NCBI GenBank assembly: GCA_934149305.1
Contig: CAKPEF010000008.1
Coordinates: 4,682 to 68,681 of the forward strand
DNA: 64,000 nucleotides
Origin: an uncultured Clostridia bacterium
Lineage (GTDB): Bacteria; Bacillota; Clostridia; TANB77; UBA1234
Direction of reading: 5' to 3'
A program made the position numbers and the translations under genes. This document shows, piece after piece, positions 1 to 7,727 of the stretch; position 1 is the stretch's first letter; the number at the start of each line of letters is the position of its first letter. The notes under the pieces are model-generated. The model was not told the DNA's origin and made no database searches. It worked only from the letters and a program-made list of their open reading frames with translations.

Positions 1-520
1 CCTTTTGCTCTATATTATCATCAAAGACTTTTACTTTTTTTATTTGCTCAACTTGGTCTATTGCCTTTTTTAATTCTTCTATTCCTGTTTCTTTTAGAGC
101 CGATATCTTGCATACTTTTGTGCCAAGCATTTCTTCTAATTTCTTCACATCAATTGTTACGCCTTTTTCTTCTAATATATCTGCCATGTTAAGTGCAACA
201 ATTACTTTTGAATCAAGTTCAAGTAGCTGAGTTGTTAAATATAAACTTCTTTCGATTGCTGTTGCATCTACTATATTTATTATTACATCCGGCTTTTCAT
301 CAAAAATAAACTTTCTTGATATTTCTTCTTCCATACTGTATGGACTAAGTGAATATATTCCTGGCAAGTCCGTTATTTCATGCTTTGTACCTTTTATGAT
401 ACCACTCTTTTTTTCTATTGTAACACCTGGCCAGTTACCTATTTTAGCATTCATTCCAGTCAAATCATTAAAAAGAGTTGTTTTGCCACTGTTTTGATTT
501 CCAACTAATCCTATTTTCAT
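1..520 (-). CDS. feoB: Ferrous iron transporter B, N-terminal part (cut by window edge)
   Basis: Only the first 173 codons are in the window; the rest lies beyond base 1. The visible part is the cytoplasmic G domain of FeoB, the GTP-dependent Fe(II) permease of the inner membrane. The start MKIGLVGNQNSGKTTLFN holds the G1 P-loop (GNQNSGKT), followed by the G3 motif DLPG near residue 53, G4 NMAD near residue 118 and a G5-like SAL. The ATG at 518-520 overlaps the feoA stop codon as ATGA, so the two genes are translationally coupled. No in-frame CGG codon occurs in the visible part. Confidence 0.95.
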   Translation of the reverse strand, partial: MKIGLVGNQNSGKTTLFNDLTGMNAKIGNWPGVTIEKKSGIIKGTKHEITDLPGIYSLSPYSMEEEISRKFIFDEKPDVIINIVDATAIERSLYLTTQLLELDSKVIVALNMADILEEKGVTIDVKKLEEMLGTKVCKISALKETGIEELKKAIDQVEQIKKVKVFDDNIEQK

Positions 521-771
521 TCTTTTGTCACCTCGACTTCTATAAGTTTTAAATCTGCTTTTCTTATCGCTAACTGATAGCCTCTAAGCTCTATGTCTAT
601 TGGATCTCCCATTGGTGCTATCTTTTTTATTTTGACTTTCACTCCTCTTGTTATTCCCATATCAAGTAGGTGTCTTCTTATTTGTTTGTCTTGAATTTTA
701 AGCTTTTTAACAATTGCAGTTTGTCCTATTTTTAATTCTGACAATTCACAAATTTCGCCAACTTTTTTCAT
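517..771 (-). CDS. feoA: Ferrous iron transport protein A (SH3-like)
   Basis: 84 residues, the normal size for FeoA, a small cytoplasmic SH3-like (FeoA domain) protein that supports FeoB-mediated Fe(II) uptake. The pattern LxxLxIGQTAIVKKL, then RRHLLDMGITRGVKVKIKK and a C-terminal APMGDPIDIELRGYQLAIRK, is typical of the family. It begins 12 nt after a good Shine-Dalgarno (AGGAGG, minus strand, 784-789) and its stop overlaps the feoB start, so it is the first gene of a feoAB operon. Confidence 0.95.
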   Translation of the reverse strand: MKKVGEICELSELKIGQTAIVKKLKIQDKQIRRHLLDMGITRGVKVKIKKIAPMGDPIDIELRGYQLAIRKADLKLIEVEVTKE

Positions 772-894
772 ATGTACTATAAACCTCCTTTGTATTATTC
801 TTTATAGCTTATACTATGCATGATATTTCTAAAAAAGACCTGATAAAATTAAACGCCGAATTTTGTATATTGTCTATACTTTTTCGGCATTTTC

Positions 895-1137
895 TTATTT
901 TACATCTTCCTCATCGAACTCTACTGTAACATTAAATCCTACTAGTAGTGGTTCAACTTTTATTACCTTTCCACTCTTTGATTTTAATCTTTCAAATAAT
1001 GGTATATTACCAGACATTGCTACAGCTGGCTCTATTGTGTAATACCAACTTGATGGCAAATCGCCTTCTGTTATTTGTACTATATCTCCTTCTTTTACTA
1101 AGTCTGGTCTTTCCATTTTAAATACCATTTGTCTCAT
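895..1137 (-). CDS. Small conserved-looking protein of unknown function
   Basis: 80 residues starting MRQMVFKMERPDLVKEGD. I do not recognise the family. The middle reads like a small beta-barrel (KEGDIVQITEGD, then SGKVIKVEPL and NVTVEFDEED), so an SH3/KOW-like fold is possible but unproven. The ATG at 1135-1137 was chosen because AGGAGG lies 7-8 nt upstream. A longer reading frame back to 1218 exists, but its extra 27 codons run through an inserted repeat element (1161-1250) and lack a ribosome binding site. Confidence 0.6.
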   Translation of the reverse strand: MRQMVFKMERPDLVKEGDIVQITEGDLPSSWYYTIEPAVAMSGNIPLFERLKSKSGKVIKVEPLLVGFNVTVEFDEEDVK

Positions 1138-1160
1138 TTTTGTCCCTCCTATTTTGTACT

Positions 1161-1250
1161 GATTGTATTCACTAATTTTATGAAACACCTCTAAGCTTAA
1201 ACTACGTTTTTGCAACATATTTTATTTTTTCATAAATTAGTTTACACTAC
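1161..1250 (+). repeat. Dispersed palindromic repeat, family R1, with 8-bp target duplication
   Basis: 90-bp element with imperfect inverted ends (GATTGTATTCACTAATTTT at left; AAATTAGTTTACACTAC at right). It is flanked by the direct repeat TTTGTACT at 1153-1160 and 1251-1258, which looks like a target-site duplication. It fills the gap between the DUF362 gene (stop at 1257-1259) and the ribosome binding site of the next gene. The central palindrome is decayed here (CTAAGCTTAA). Confidence 0.75.
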
Positions 1251-1256
1251 TTTGTA

Positions 1257-2117
1257 CTATATCTCTATTAGTTCATATTCTATGCTACCTACTCCTAATT
1301 TTTCTGCCGCCTCTATTATATGTGCACCATTTCTTGATTCGATTCTTTCTATTAAATGGTCTCTTCCTGGATCTTTTGAAGCATACACTAAATCAAGGCA
1401 AGCTTTATCAAGTGCAACTGGATCTAACGATGCTAAAACACCTATATCTTTCATACATGGATCTTCTGCAACTGCGCAACAGTCACAGTCAACAGACATG
1501 TTTGCCATTACATTTATAAAAGCTATATTTTCCTTAAAGTAATCCATTATAGATTTATCTGCATCTGCCATTGCTTCTTTAAATGCATTGCCATCAGCTG
1601 TCCATAATTTTTCAACATCTCCAGCGCCATGGATATATGCTTTTCCATGACTCGAAGCTATTCCGATTGAAATATTCTTCAAAGCTCCACCGAATCCGCC
1701 CATTGGATGTCCTTTAAAATGTGATAATACTAACATCGAATCATATTTTTCTATATTCTTTCCAACATAATTTACTTTTATTTGTGCACCATTTGGTATT
1801 GGAAGCTCTATTTCTCCATCTGCATCCATTATATCTACCTTAAAGTTTTCTGTCCAACCATGTTCTTTCATTGTTTGCCAATGCTCTTCAGTTGTATTTC
1901 TCTTGCCTGCATAAGCTGTGTTGCATTCAACTACTGTACCATTTACTTTATTGATTACTTCCTTGTACAAATCTGGTCCTAAAAAGTTTTGGTTACCTGC
2001 CTCTCCTGAATGTACCTTTACAGCTACATTGCCTGGCAAAGTCATTCCCAATTTTTCATACATTTTTACAATTTCGTCTGCAGTTATGTTTTTGCTAAAA
2101 TACACTTTTGATTTCAT
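1257..2117 (-). CDS. DUF362 domain protein (putative Fe-S center protein)
   Basis: 286 residues of the DUF362 family, annotated elsewhere as uncharacterised Fe-S center proteins. Typical landmarks are the N-terminal KVHSGEAGNQNFLGPDL, the central LSHFKGHPMGGFGGALKNI and the C-terminal LASLDPVALDKACLD. Cysteines cluster at DCDCC and DPCM in the C-terminal half and could ligate a metal or cluster. Many relatives carry an extra ferredoxin domain that this one lacks. AGGAATT precedes the ATG. Repeat elements abut both the 5' and the 3' end of the gene. Its substrate is unknown. Confidence 0.8.
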   Translation of the reverse strand: MKSKVYFSKNITADEIVKMYEKLGMTLPGNVAVKVHSGEAGNQNFLGPDLYKEVINKVNGTVVECNTAYAGKRNTTEEHWQTMKEHGWTENFKVDIMDADGEIELPIPNGAQIKVNYVGKNIEKYDSMLVLSHFKGHPMGGFGGALKNISIGIASSHGKAYIHGAGDVEKLWTADGNAFKEAMADADKSIMDYFKENIAFINVMANMSVDCDCCAVAEDPCMKDIGVLASLDPVALDKACLDLVYASKDPGRDHLIERIESRNGAHIIEAAEKLGVGSIEYELIEI

Positions 2118-2140
2118 TTTAATTCCTCCAATTCATTTAT

Positions 2141-2235
2141 GGTTGTGTTCATTAATTTTTATGGAGCACAATCAAGTTTAAGCCACATTTTTTGCAGCAG
2201 CTTTATATTTTTTCATAAATTAGTTTGCACTGCAC
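2141..2235 (+). repeat. Dispersed palindromic repeat, family R1, with 7-bp target duplication
   Basis: About 95 bp, from GGTTGTGTTCATTAATTTTT to AAATTAGTTTGCACTGC, with a TATGGAGCACA core. CATTTAT occurs directly at both sides (2134-2140 and 2236-2242), consistent with insertion and target duplication. It starts 23 nt upstream of the DUF362 start codon. Confidence 0.7.
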
Positions 2236-2249
2236 CATTTATTATTATC

Positions 2250-2308
2250 TTTTTATTGAGAACGCCTAAGCTTAAGCCACTTTATTTTTCATAAATTAAT
2301 TTAAACTA
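2250..2308 (+). repeat. Partial family R1 repeat overlapping the murF stop codon
   Basis: A second, shorter copy directly after the first: GAGAACGCCTAAGCTTAAGCCAC, then TTTTTCATAAATTAATTTAAAC. Its right end overlaps the murF stop codon (2301-2303), so the last residues (LV) and stop of MurF are written in repeat-like sequence. Confidence 0.55.
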
Positions 2309-3656
2309 ATTCATTTATTATTTTTTCAAAACTCATCGCTCTTGAAGCTTTTACTAATACAGCGTCTCCTTTTTGTATTAAGTTTTTCAACTCGTTTAGA
2401 AGCTCTTCTAATGTGTTAAAACTTTTTATATTTTGCTCATCCATTCCTTCATTTATTGCACCTTGCTTTATATTTTTAGCAAGCTTGCCAACTGTATATA
2501 ACTTATCTATTTTGTTTTTTGCCACATTCTCTCCGACTTCTTCATGAAGTTTGTCTGAATACTCTCCAAGTTCTAGCATATCTCCAAGAATTGCAATCTT
2601 TCTTTTAGCATCTTGTTTCGATAATGCTTCTAATGCAACTTTCATTGATTCCGGACTTGCATTATAGCAATCGTTTATAAGTATTATATCATTTTTTGTT
2701 TCTATGTTCATTCTCATTTTTGTAAATTCACAATTTGCTAAAGCCTTTACTCTATCTTCAGGAGTAATGCCATATATTTTTCCGATAACCCATGCTGCAA
2801 GAGCATTATATATGAAATTTTCACCAACTAAATTTAGCTTTACTTTATACTCTTTTTCATCTTCTTTTACCATAAATTCTGTAGCATTATCGCTTACTCT
2901 TATATTATAAGCCATAACATCATTTGCATCTTTAAATCCAAACTTAATTAGTTTTTGTTTTGTATTTTTAACTGTCTTTAACATATCATTGTCGCCATTT
3001 ATCACAAGTGTTCCATCATTAGTCATTCCATCTACAATTTCCATTTTTGCTTTTAAAATATTTTCTCTACTGCCCAAATTTCCTATGTGTGAATGTCCAA
3101 CATTTATAATTATTGCTGTATCTGGTTTAGCGATACCACTTAAAAAAGATATTTCGCCAAAATGGTTCATTCCCATTTCTAACACAATTGCCTCTTCATT
3201 TGCATAATTTATAAGTGTTAGTGGCATACCTATATTATTATTAAAATTGCCCCTTGTTTTTAATGTTCTATATTTAGAATTTAAAACTGCATAAACCATA
3301 TCTTTTGTTGTTGTTTTTCCAACGCTTCCAGTAATTGCAATAAGCGGTATATTTTTAATTTTTTCTCTTAGCTTTTTAGCAACATTTTGCATTGCGACTA
3401 ATGTATCGTCAACTTTTATTATTACTTTTTCCGGAATAGCATCTATTTCTTTACTTGTAAATGTTCCAATTGCACCTTTTTCAAAAGCTGAATTTATGTA
3501 GTCGTGTCCATCGCTATTTTCTCCTTTTAACGGAATAAAAAATGTGCTATCATCTACTATTCTACTATCTATTGAAAATTTTGAAATTTCTTTTTCTAAA
3601 TCCGCCTCACCTATAATCCTTCCATTTGAAAATTCAATCAATTCTCTTAATTTCAT
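2301..3656 (-). CDS. murF: UDP-MurNAc-tripeptide:D-Ala-D-Ala ligase
   Basis: 451 residues, normal for MurF, which adds D-Ala-D-Ala to UDP-MurNAc-tripeptide in the cytoplasm, the last step of peptidoglycan nucleotide precursor synthesis. The N-terminal Mur domain is followed by the ATP-binding ITGSVGKTTTKDMVYAVL, the conserved RGNFNNNIGMPLTL, EMGMNHFGEI and the C-terminal NDCYNASPESMKVAL and GDMLELGEYS. I prefer the ATG at 3654-3656, preceded by AAAGGATG at good spacing, over the upstream ATG at 3674, which overlaps that site. Confidence 0.95.
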   Translation of the reverse strand: MKLRELIEFSNGRIIGEADLEKEISKFSIDSRIVDDSTFFIPLKGENSDGHDYINSAFEKGAIGTFTSKEIDAIPEKVIIKVDDTLVAMQNVAKKLREKIKNIPLIAITGSVGKTTTKDMVYAVLNSKYRTLKTRGNFNNNIGMPLTLINYANEEAIVLEMGMNHFGEISFLSGIAKPDTAIIINVGHSHIGNLGSRENILKAKMEIVDGMTNDGTLVINGDNDMLKTVKNTKQKLIKFGFKDANDVMAYNIRVSDNATEFMVKEDEKEYKVKLNLVGENFIYNALAAWVIGKIYGITPEDRVKALANCEFTKMRMNIETKNDIILINDCYNASPESMKVALEALSKQDAKRKIAILGDMLELGEYSDKLHEEVGENVAKNKIDKLYTVGKLAKNIKQGAINEGMDEQNIKSFNTLEELLNELKNLIQKGDAVLVKASRAMSFEKIINELV

Positions 3657-3841
3657 TATGTCACATCCTTTCAAATTTATGTGTCTTTGTACACAAAAAA
3701 CTACAAGTTTATTTTACCAAAATTTATGAATTATACAATAATTTAAAAATTTTTTCTTGAATATTATAATTAAATTTTTAGAATAATAATCTTGAATTCA
3801 TATAAGTAAAACTTTTTACGAATTCTTAGGAGGTTAAAATT

Positions 3842-4345
3842 ATGAGTAAAAAACTAATATTTGCTTTTACACTTGCTATTGCTATAATGGGATTTTCAAC
3901 AGTATTTGCAACAACTACTAATAATACAGCAACAAACTTAGGCCGTAATGTTGGTAATACTGCTGGTAATGTTGTAAATGATGTTGGTCAAGGCGTTGGC
4001 GGTGTTATAAATGGTGCAGGTAATGCTGTTAATAGTGTTGGAAATGCCGTTAAAAATATCGGAAACGATGTTGGTAGAGGCGTAGGCAATGCTGGTACAT
4101 CTATAGGAAACGGTGTTAATAATATGACAAACGGAAGCACTAATAGTGGTATGAGAACTAATAACGGTACTGGTAATACAACTACTGGTTATGCAGCAAC
4201 AAGAACAGCTGCTGCGACAAATTCAGCAACTGATGCCACTTGGACTTGGATTGTTGTAATAGTAGCAGTTGTAGCTATCGTAGCTTTAATATGGTACTAT
4301 AATAGTGAGAACAACAAAAACGGTTCTAGAAAAGAAAGATATTAA
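3842..4345 (+). CDS. Secreted Gly/Asn-rich low-complexity protein with C-terminal membrane segment
   Basis: 167 residues: a signal peptide (KKLIFAFTLAIAIMGFSTVFA, likely cleaved after A24), a low-complexity region of repeated NVGN, NDVG, GNAVN units (about 35-105), a Thr/Ala-rich stretch, then one hydrophobic segment (WTWIVVIVAVVAIVALIWYY, about 137-156) and a charged tail. This predicts a surface protein tethered by its C-terminus. No family recognised. AGGAGG precedes the ATG and a hairpin terminator follows, so it is a single-gene plus-strand unit among minus-strand genes. Confidence 0.75.
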   Translation: MSKKLIFAFTLAIAIMGFSTVFATTTNNTATNLGRNVGNTAGNVVNDVGQGVGGVINGAGNAVNSVGNAVKNIGNDVGRGVGNAGTSIGNGVNNMTNGSTNSGMRTNNGTGNTTTGYAATRTAAATNSATDATWTWIVVIVAVVAIVALIWYYNSENNKNGSRKERY

Positions 4346-4349
4346 AAAA

Positions 4350-4383
4350 TACTCCAGTTCTAAATGAGCTGGAGCATTTTTAT
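4350..4383 (+). terminator. Rho-independent terminator
   Basis: Stem CTCCAG/CTGGAG at 4352-4374 followed by ATTTTTATTT. It sits between the converging genes ending at 4345 and 4389 and has a run of A on the other side, so it can serve both. Confidence 0.75.
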
Positions 4384-4388
4384 TTACC

Positions 4389-4823
4389 TTACAAATATCT
4401 TCTTATGTCTCTTGCCAAATTTTCTTCTTCACTTATTAGTTTTTTTGCTATATCTTTGGCCTCTTCTGATGCCGCTTCGTATTCATTTAAATACTTATTT
4501 AAGGATTTTACCCCCATATTGCAACCATCAGTTATTAAATCACTAATTGTTTCATCTGTTGGAGATATAGCCAATTTTATGTTAGTTTTCATCCATGACA
4601 TGCCTTTTGCCATTGCATTTGGCTGTTCACCAGCATCGTCATATCTATTTAATACAGTTCTTGTTTCATCTCCTAGTTTTTGATGTCTATTTATAGACAT
4701 TTCTAACAAATTTCTAAATTCATTATTTTCAACTTGATTTATTACTTCTTTTATAGAGGCTATCCCCATTTTTACACCAGAATTACACTCTTTCAAAAGT
4801 TCTATAGTATCATCTTCTACCAT
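4389..4823 (-). CDS. Ferritin-like four-helix-bundle protein (DUF2383-like), unknown function
   Basis: 144 residues, almost wholly helical, with the layout of small ferritin-like or DUF2383 four-helix bundles: LLKECNSGVKMGIASIKEV, a second helix with NRHQKLGDE, then the characteristic NAMAKGMSWMKTNIKL loop, and a C-terminal DLITDGCNMGVKSLNKYL. Homologues of this shape occur in many Clostridia. Metal-binding residues cannot be assigned with confidence. Family assignment is by recognition only. Confidence 0.6.
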   Translation of the reverse strand: MVEDDTIELLKECNSGVKMGIASIKEVINQVENNEFRNLLEMSINRHQKLGDETRTVLNRYDDAGEQPNAMAKGMSWMKTNIKLAISPTDETISDLITDGCNMGVKSLNKYLNEYEAASEEAKDIAKKLISEEENLARDIRRYL

Positions 4824-4896
4824 CTTCTCACCATCCTTTTAATAGCTATTTTTTCAAATCTTTATCTTTTTATACAAGATAGATATTTATACACAA

Positions 4897-4921
4897 AAAG
4901 AGAGCAAAAAATTGCTCTCTT
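4897..4921 (-). terminator. Rho-independent terminator
   Basis: Perfect hairpin AAGAGAGCAA/TTGCTCTCTT; read on the minus strand it is followed by TTTTTGTG. It lies just past the stop of the small membrane protein ending at 4934. Confidence 0.8.
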
Positions 4922-4933
4922 AATATTTTTAAC

Positions 4934-5173
4934 TTACTTGTTTTTATTTTCTTTCTTTGCCTTCTCTTCTTCGTTCTTTCTTTCCTCTTTTCTTGCTTTC
5001 ATCACACGTTTTTCACCGTGCAACCCAACAAGCACACCAGAAACAGACATACCTGCAATGGCAACACACGTTACCGGAAGCGAGAAAATATTGGTCGGAA
5101 AGATTACTATCGCACCTGCTAATACCGCAAGCTTAACAATAGTAGCGTCCAGAATCTTATCAGAGTTTTTCAT
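4934..5173 (-). CDS. Small two-helix membrane protein, unknown function
   Basis: 79 residues beginning MKNSDKILDATIVKLAVLAG. Two hydrophobic helices (about 12-28 and 33-51) are followed by a highly charged Lys/Glu/Arg tail (KARKEERKNEEEKAKKENKNK). The ATG at 5171-5173 is preceded by GGAGGG with 7-nt spacing; a start six codons upstream has none. Base composition is less AT-rich than its neighbours, so it may have been acquired. Nothing indicates a function. Confidence 0.6.
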   Translation of the reverse strand: MKNSDKILDATIVKLAVLAGAIVIFPTNIFSLPVTCVAIAGMSVSGVLVGLHGEKRVMKARKEERKNEEEKAKKENKNK

Positions 5174-5353
5174 ATCGAGTCCCTCCAACAATAAAATTTT
5201 TGAATGCTCTATTATAATAGCATAGCTTGTGTGTTATGTCAACTATTTATTTAAAAATACTCATTCTTACATTTTATTCGGCCGTAGTTCTATAAATTAG
5301 TCACATAAGAATATATACGAAAAATCACTAGAAAATACGAGTCTTACCATCTG

Positions 5354-6082
5354 TTACTTCTTAATTATATCTTTTATCACTTCGCCTGCTATTATCAGTC
5401 CTGCACAAGATGGCACAAAAGAAACACTTCCTGGAATTTGTTTTTTCGAGACATTTTCATCTTTTATATATTCTTCCATAACTGATCTTTCAACTCTCAC
5501 CGGCTCCTCTTTTGTGTACAATACCTTTAGTTTTTTTATGCCTCTTTCCTTTAGTTCTTTTCGCATAACTTTTGCTAGTGGACATACACTTGTCTTGCTT
5601 ATATCAGATATTTCTAGCTTTGTCGGATCTAGTTTGTTGCCTGTTCCCATTGAAGAAATTATTGGTATTTCAAGCTTTTTGCAATTTTCAACTAATGCAA
5701 TTTTTGCTGTTACCGTATCTATGGCATCAACCACATAATCTATACTTTTATCTAATATCTTTTCCTCTGAATCTGGCATATAGAATGTTTTGTATGTTTC
5801 TACTTTTGCCTCTGGATTTATATCTAATATCCTTTCTTTCATGATATCAACTTTGTTTTGACCTATTGTTTTATGTGTAGCTATTAGCTGTCTATTTATA
5901 TTTGTAAGTGATACTGTGTCATTATCAACTAGTATAAAGTTTCCTACACCAGCTCTTGCTAGTCCCTCTGCCACAAAAGAACCTACACCACCTATTCCAA
6001 AGATTGCAACTTTTGCTTTTTTTAATTTTTCTACATTTTCTTTTCCAAGCACCAACTCTGTCCTCGAAAATTGTGTAACCAT
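5354..6082 (-). CDS. tcdA: tRNA threonylcarbamoyladenosine dehydratase (ThiF/E1-like)
   Basis: 242 residues of the ThiF/MoeB/E1 superfamily, TcdA (CsdL) subgroup. These enzymes use ATP to cyclise t6A37 to ct6A in ANN-decoding tRNAs. The nucleotide-binding loop AIFGIGGVGSFVAEGLARAG, then NRQLIATHKTIGQNKVD and SSMGTGNKLDPT, match the subgroup, as does the TSVCPLAKVMRKELK segment. Two adjacent ATGs lie 7-9 nt upstream; I chose the ATG at 6080-6082 because AGG then sits at a workable distance. Confidence 0.9.
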   Translation of the reverse strand: MVTQFSRTELVLGKENVEKLKKAKVAIFGIGGVGSFVAEGLARAGVGNFILVDNDTVSLTNINRQLIATHKTIGQNKVDIMKERILDINPEAKVETYKTFYMPDSEEKILDKSIDYVVDAIDTVTAKIALVENCKKLEIPIISSMGTGNKLDPTKLEISDISKTSVCPLAKVMRKELKERGIKKLKVLYTKEEPVRVERSVMEEYIKDENVSKKQIPGSVSFVPSCAGLIIAGEVIKDIIKK

Positions 6083-6177
6083 ATTCATCATCCTATCTTA
6101 GCTTAATTTATATATCGATTTTTAGTCTGTATTTCAAGACTTATTGCAATTATATCACATTTAGGAACTTTATTCTA

Positions 6178-6204
6178 TTGCAATTCATACCTTTATGCTA
6201 TAAT
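6178..6204 (+). promoter_or_regulatory. Promoter of the pentapeptide-repeat gene
   Basis: TTGCAA at 6178-6183, 15-nt spacer, extended -10 TGCTATAAT with the hexamer at 6199-6204. It lies 31 nt ahead of the gene's start. Confidence 0.55.
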
Positions 6205-6235
6205 TGTTTTATGCCATTTTGAAGGGGATGTTATT

Positions 6236-6877
6236 TTGAATATTTTAAAACCACAAGAAATTTTTTTGAATAATTTAGAAAATAAAAATATTGATATTTT
6301 GAATACTTTTGAGGAAGATACTGTTATAAAAAAGGCTTTATTTGAAAGCGAAGGAATGCTTAATTTTAATGCATATGCTCTTAATTTTGAGTATTGCAAA
6401 TTTATAAGCATAAACCTACAAAATGCGGTTTTTGAAAAGGTTGCTTTTAATGATGTTATCTTTTCTAATTGCAACTTCTCTAATTGTAAATTTGTTGATT
6501 GCTACTTTGCCAGATGTGAGTTCGATTGCTGTAAATTAGCTGGCAGTAGTTTTACATCTAACAGACTTTCTAATATCGGTTTTATTGAAACAAATGCTAA
6601 TTTTATAAACCTTACTGATGCCTCTTTAGATAAAGTTTTATTTAAAAAGACATCTCTTAGAAATAGTTATTTTAGTGAAACTTCAATTAAAAATATTTAT
6701 TTTGATGAAGCTGATTTGTCTTTGACTCAAATTTTCAAAACAAGCTTTAAAGATATTGATTTGTCTAACTCTACCATTGAAGGAATTTCAATTTCACTAG
6801 AAGATATAAAAGGTGCTATAATTGATTCGTACCAACTTAATGACCTTGCTTTCCTTCTGGGAGTTAAAATTCGATAA
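6236..6877 (+). CDS. Pentapeptide-repeat protein
   Basis: 213 residues. From about residue 45 on it is built from pentapeptide-type units A(D/N)LXX: YALNFEYCKF, NLQNAVFEKVAF, FSNCNFSNCKF, LTDASLDKVLF, LRNSYFSETSI and DEADLSLTQIF. Such proteins fold as a right-handed quadrilateral beta-helix; some mimic DNA or act in resistance, but the role here is unknown. The start is TTG at 6236-6238, eight nt after AAGGGG; an ATG just upstream hits an in-frame stop. It stands alone on the plus strand. Confidence 0.85.
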   Translation: MNILKPQEIFLNNLENKNIDILNTFEEDTVIKKALFESEGMLNFNAYALNFEYCKFISINLQNAVFEKVAFNDVIFSNCNFSNCKFVDCYFARCEFDCCKLAGSSFTSNRLSNIGFIETNANFINLTDASLDKVLFKKTSLRNSYFSETSIKNIYFDEADLSLTQIFKTSFKDIDLSNSTIEGISISLEDIKGAIIDSYQLNDLAFLLGVKIR

Positions 6878-6883
6878 TAATGT

Positions 6884-6917
6884 AACTAGAGATAAGGATT
6901 ATTCCTTATCTCTAGTT
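6884..6917. terminator. Long perfect hairpin between convergent genes
   Basis: Fifteen-bp perfect arms AACTAGAGATAAGGA with a TTAT loop, between the stop at 6877 and the stop of the HEPN gene, whose stop codon (6916-6918) is partly in the right arm. No clear T-tract follows, so it may be a bidirectional terminator or an RNA-stability hairpin. Confidence 0.5.
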
Positions 6918-7314
6918 AATACCTACTTTCTAAATACTTTTCAACCTCTTTTAGAAAAATCTCAGCAGTATTTATCTGCTCCTCACATTCTTCTTTTGTA
7001 ATTATATAAAAATCGACATAGTCGCTTTGTTCTCTATAAAATCTCGATTCACCAATTCTTTTTCCAAGTTCTCTTGAAAAAATATTTGTACTAACATACT
7101 CTTTATTAAAATATGAAATTACACCTGAATGCTTTTTAAAATCCACCTCATCTAGCGCACATATTGCTTTCATTGCATGAAATATACTATAATATGCTCT
7201 GTTACTAGCTCCTTTATATTTATTTTCTCTAAAAAGCAAATATGCCTCCTCTAAATTTTCTCTTGCTTGTTCTTTTCTATATTTTGATAATGTAATACAA
7301 TTTTCTTTATCCAC
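6916..7314 (-). CDS. HEPN-domain protein, probable toxin of MNT/HEPN pair
   Basis: 132 residues of the HEPN superfamily. The core SNRAYYSIFHAMKAICAL has the R-x6-H arrangement within the R-x4-6-H motif of HEPN ribonucleases. The gene overlaps the upstream nucleotidyltransferase by 8 nt and starts at a GTG inside it, so the two are co-translated. In MNT/HEPN modules the HEPN protein is the RNA-cleaving toxin and the MNT partner neutralises it. Here that is inferred from motif and pairing. The canonical HxY of the DUF86/HepT type is absent, so this is the other (PF05168-like) HEPN branch. Confidence 0.8.
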   Translation of the reverse strand: MDKENCITLSKYRKEQARENLEEAYLLFRENKYKGASNRAYYSIFHAMKAICALDEVDFKKHSGVISYFNKEYVSTNIFSRELGKRIGESRFYREQSDYVDFYIITKEECEEQINTAEIFLKEVEKYLESRY

Positions 7315-7651
7315 TAATTAAAATACCTTCTTTCTGAACATTTTTGTAAAATACCATAAAATCTTTTCTTTGATTATAAACATCAATATTTTCGACTATT
7401 GGTGAAATAAGTATATTATACTTTAAATTCAAATCAAAACTATAATCAAGAACTTTTTTCTGTAATTCTTTTAGTTCATCAGAAGGCGTATTTACTAATA
7501 TCATTATATCAATATCGCTTTGCTCGCCATTTATATTTTGCTCTCCTCTTGCATAAGAACCATACAATATAATATTTATAAGAGAATCCCCAAGTATATT
7601 TTTTGATTCATCTACGAATTCTTTTAAAGCTTGTTTTATGTAATTAGGCAT
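7307..7651 (-). CDS. MNT-type nucleotidyltransferase, probable antitoxin
   Basis: 114 residues with the minimal nucleotidyltransferase signature GSYARGE-x6-SDIDIMI, the metal-binding Asp pair being in SDIDI, and a later Asp region at DVYNQRKDF. MNT proteins paired with HEPN toxins act as antitoxins, in studied cases by AMPylating the toxin. AAGGAGG precedes the ATG and the 3' end overlaps the HEPN gene. No promoter was picked out. Confidence 0.85.
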   Translation of the reverse strand: MPNYIKQALKEFVDESKNILGDSLINIILYGSYARGEQNINGEQSDIDIMILVNTPSDELKELQKKVLDYSFDLNLKYNILISPIVENIDVYNQRKDFMVFYKNVQKEGILISG

Positions 7652-7727
7652 TTTATACTACCTCCTTTGCTAATATTACTATAAGTATACCACAAATTGT
7701 ATAATTTTAAAATATTTTCTCGACTTT

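Noticed and set aside
1138..1218. A longer N-terminus for the 895-1137 gene.
   Set aside because: The extra codons come from an inserted repeat and there is no ribosome binding site; AGGAGG sits before the internal ATG.
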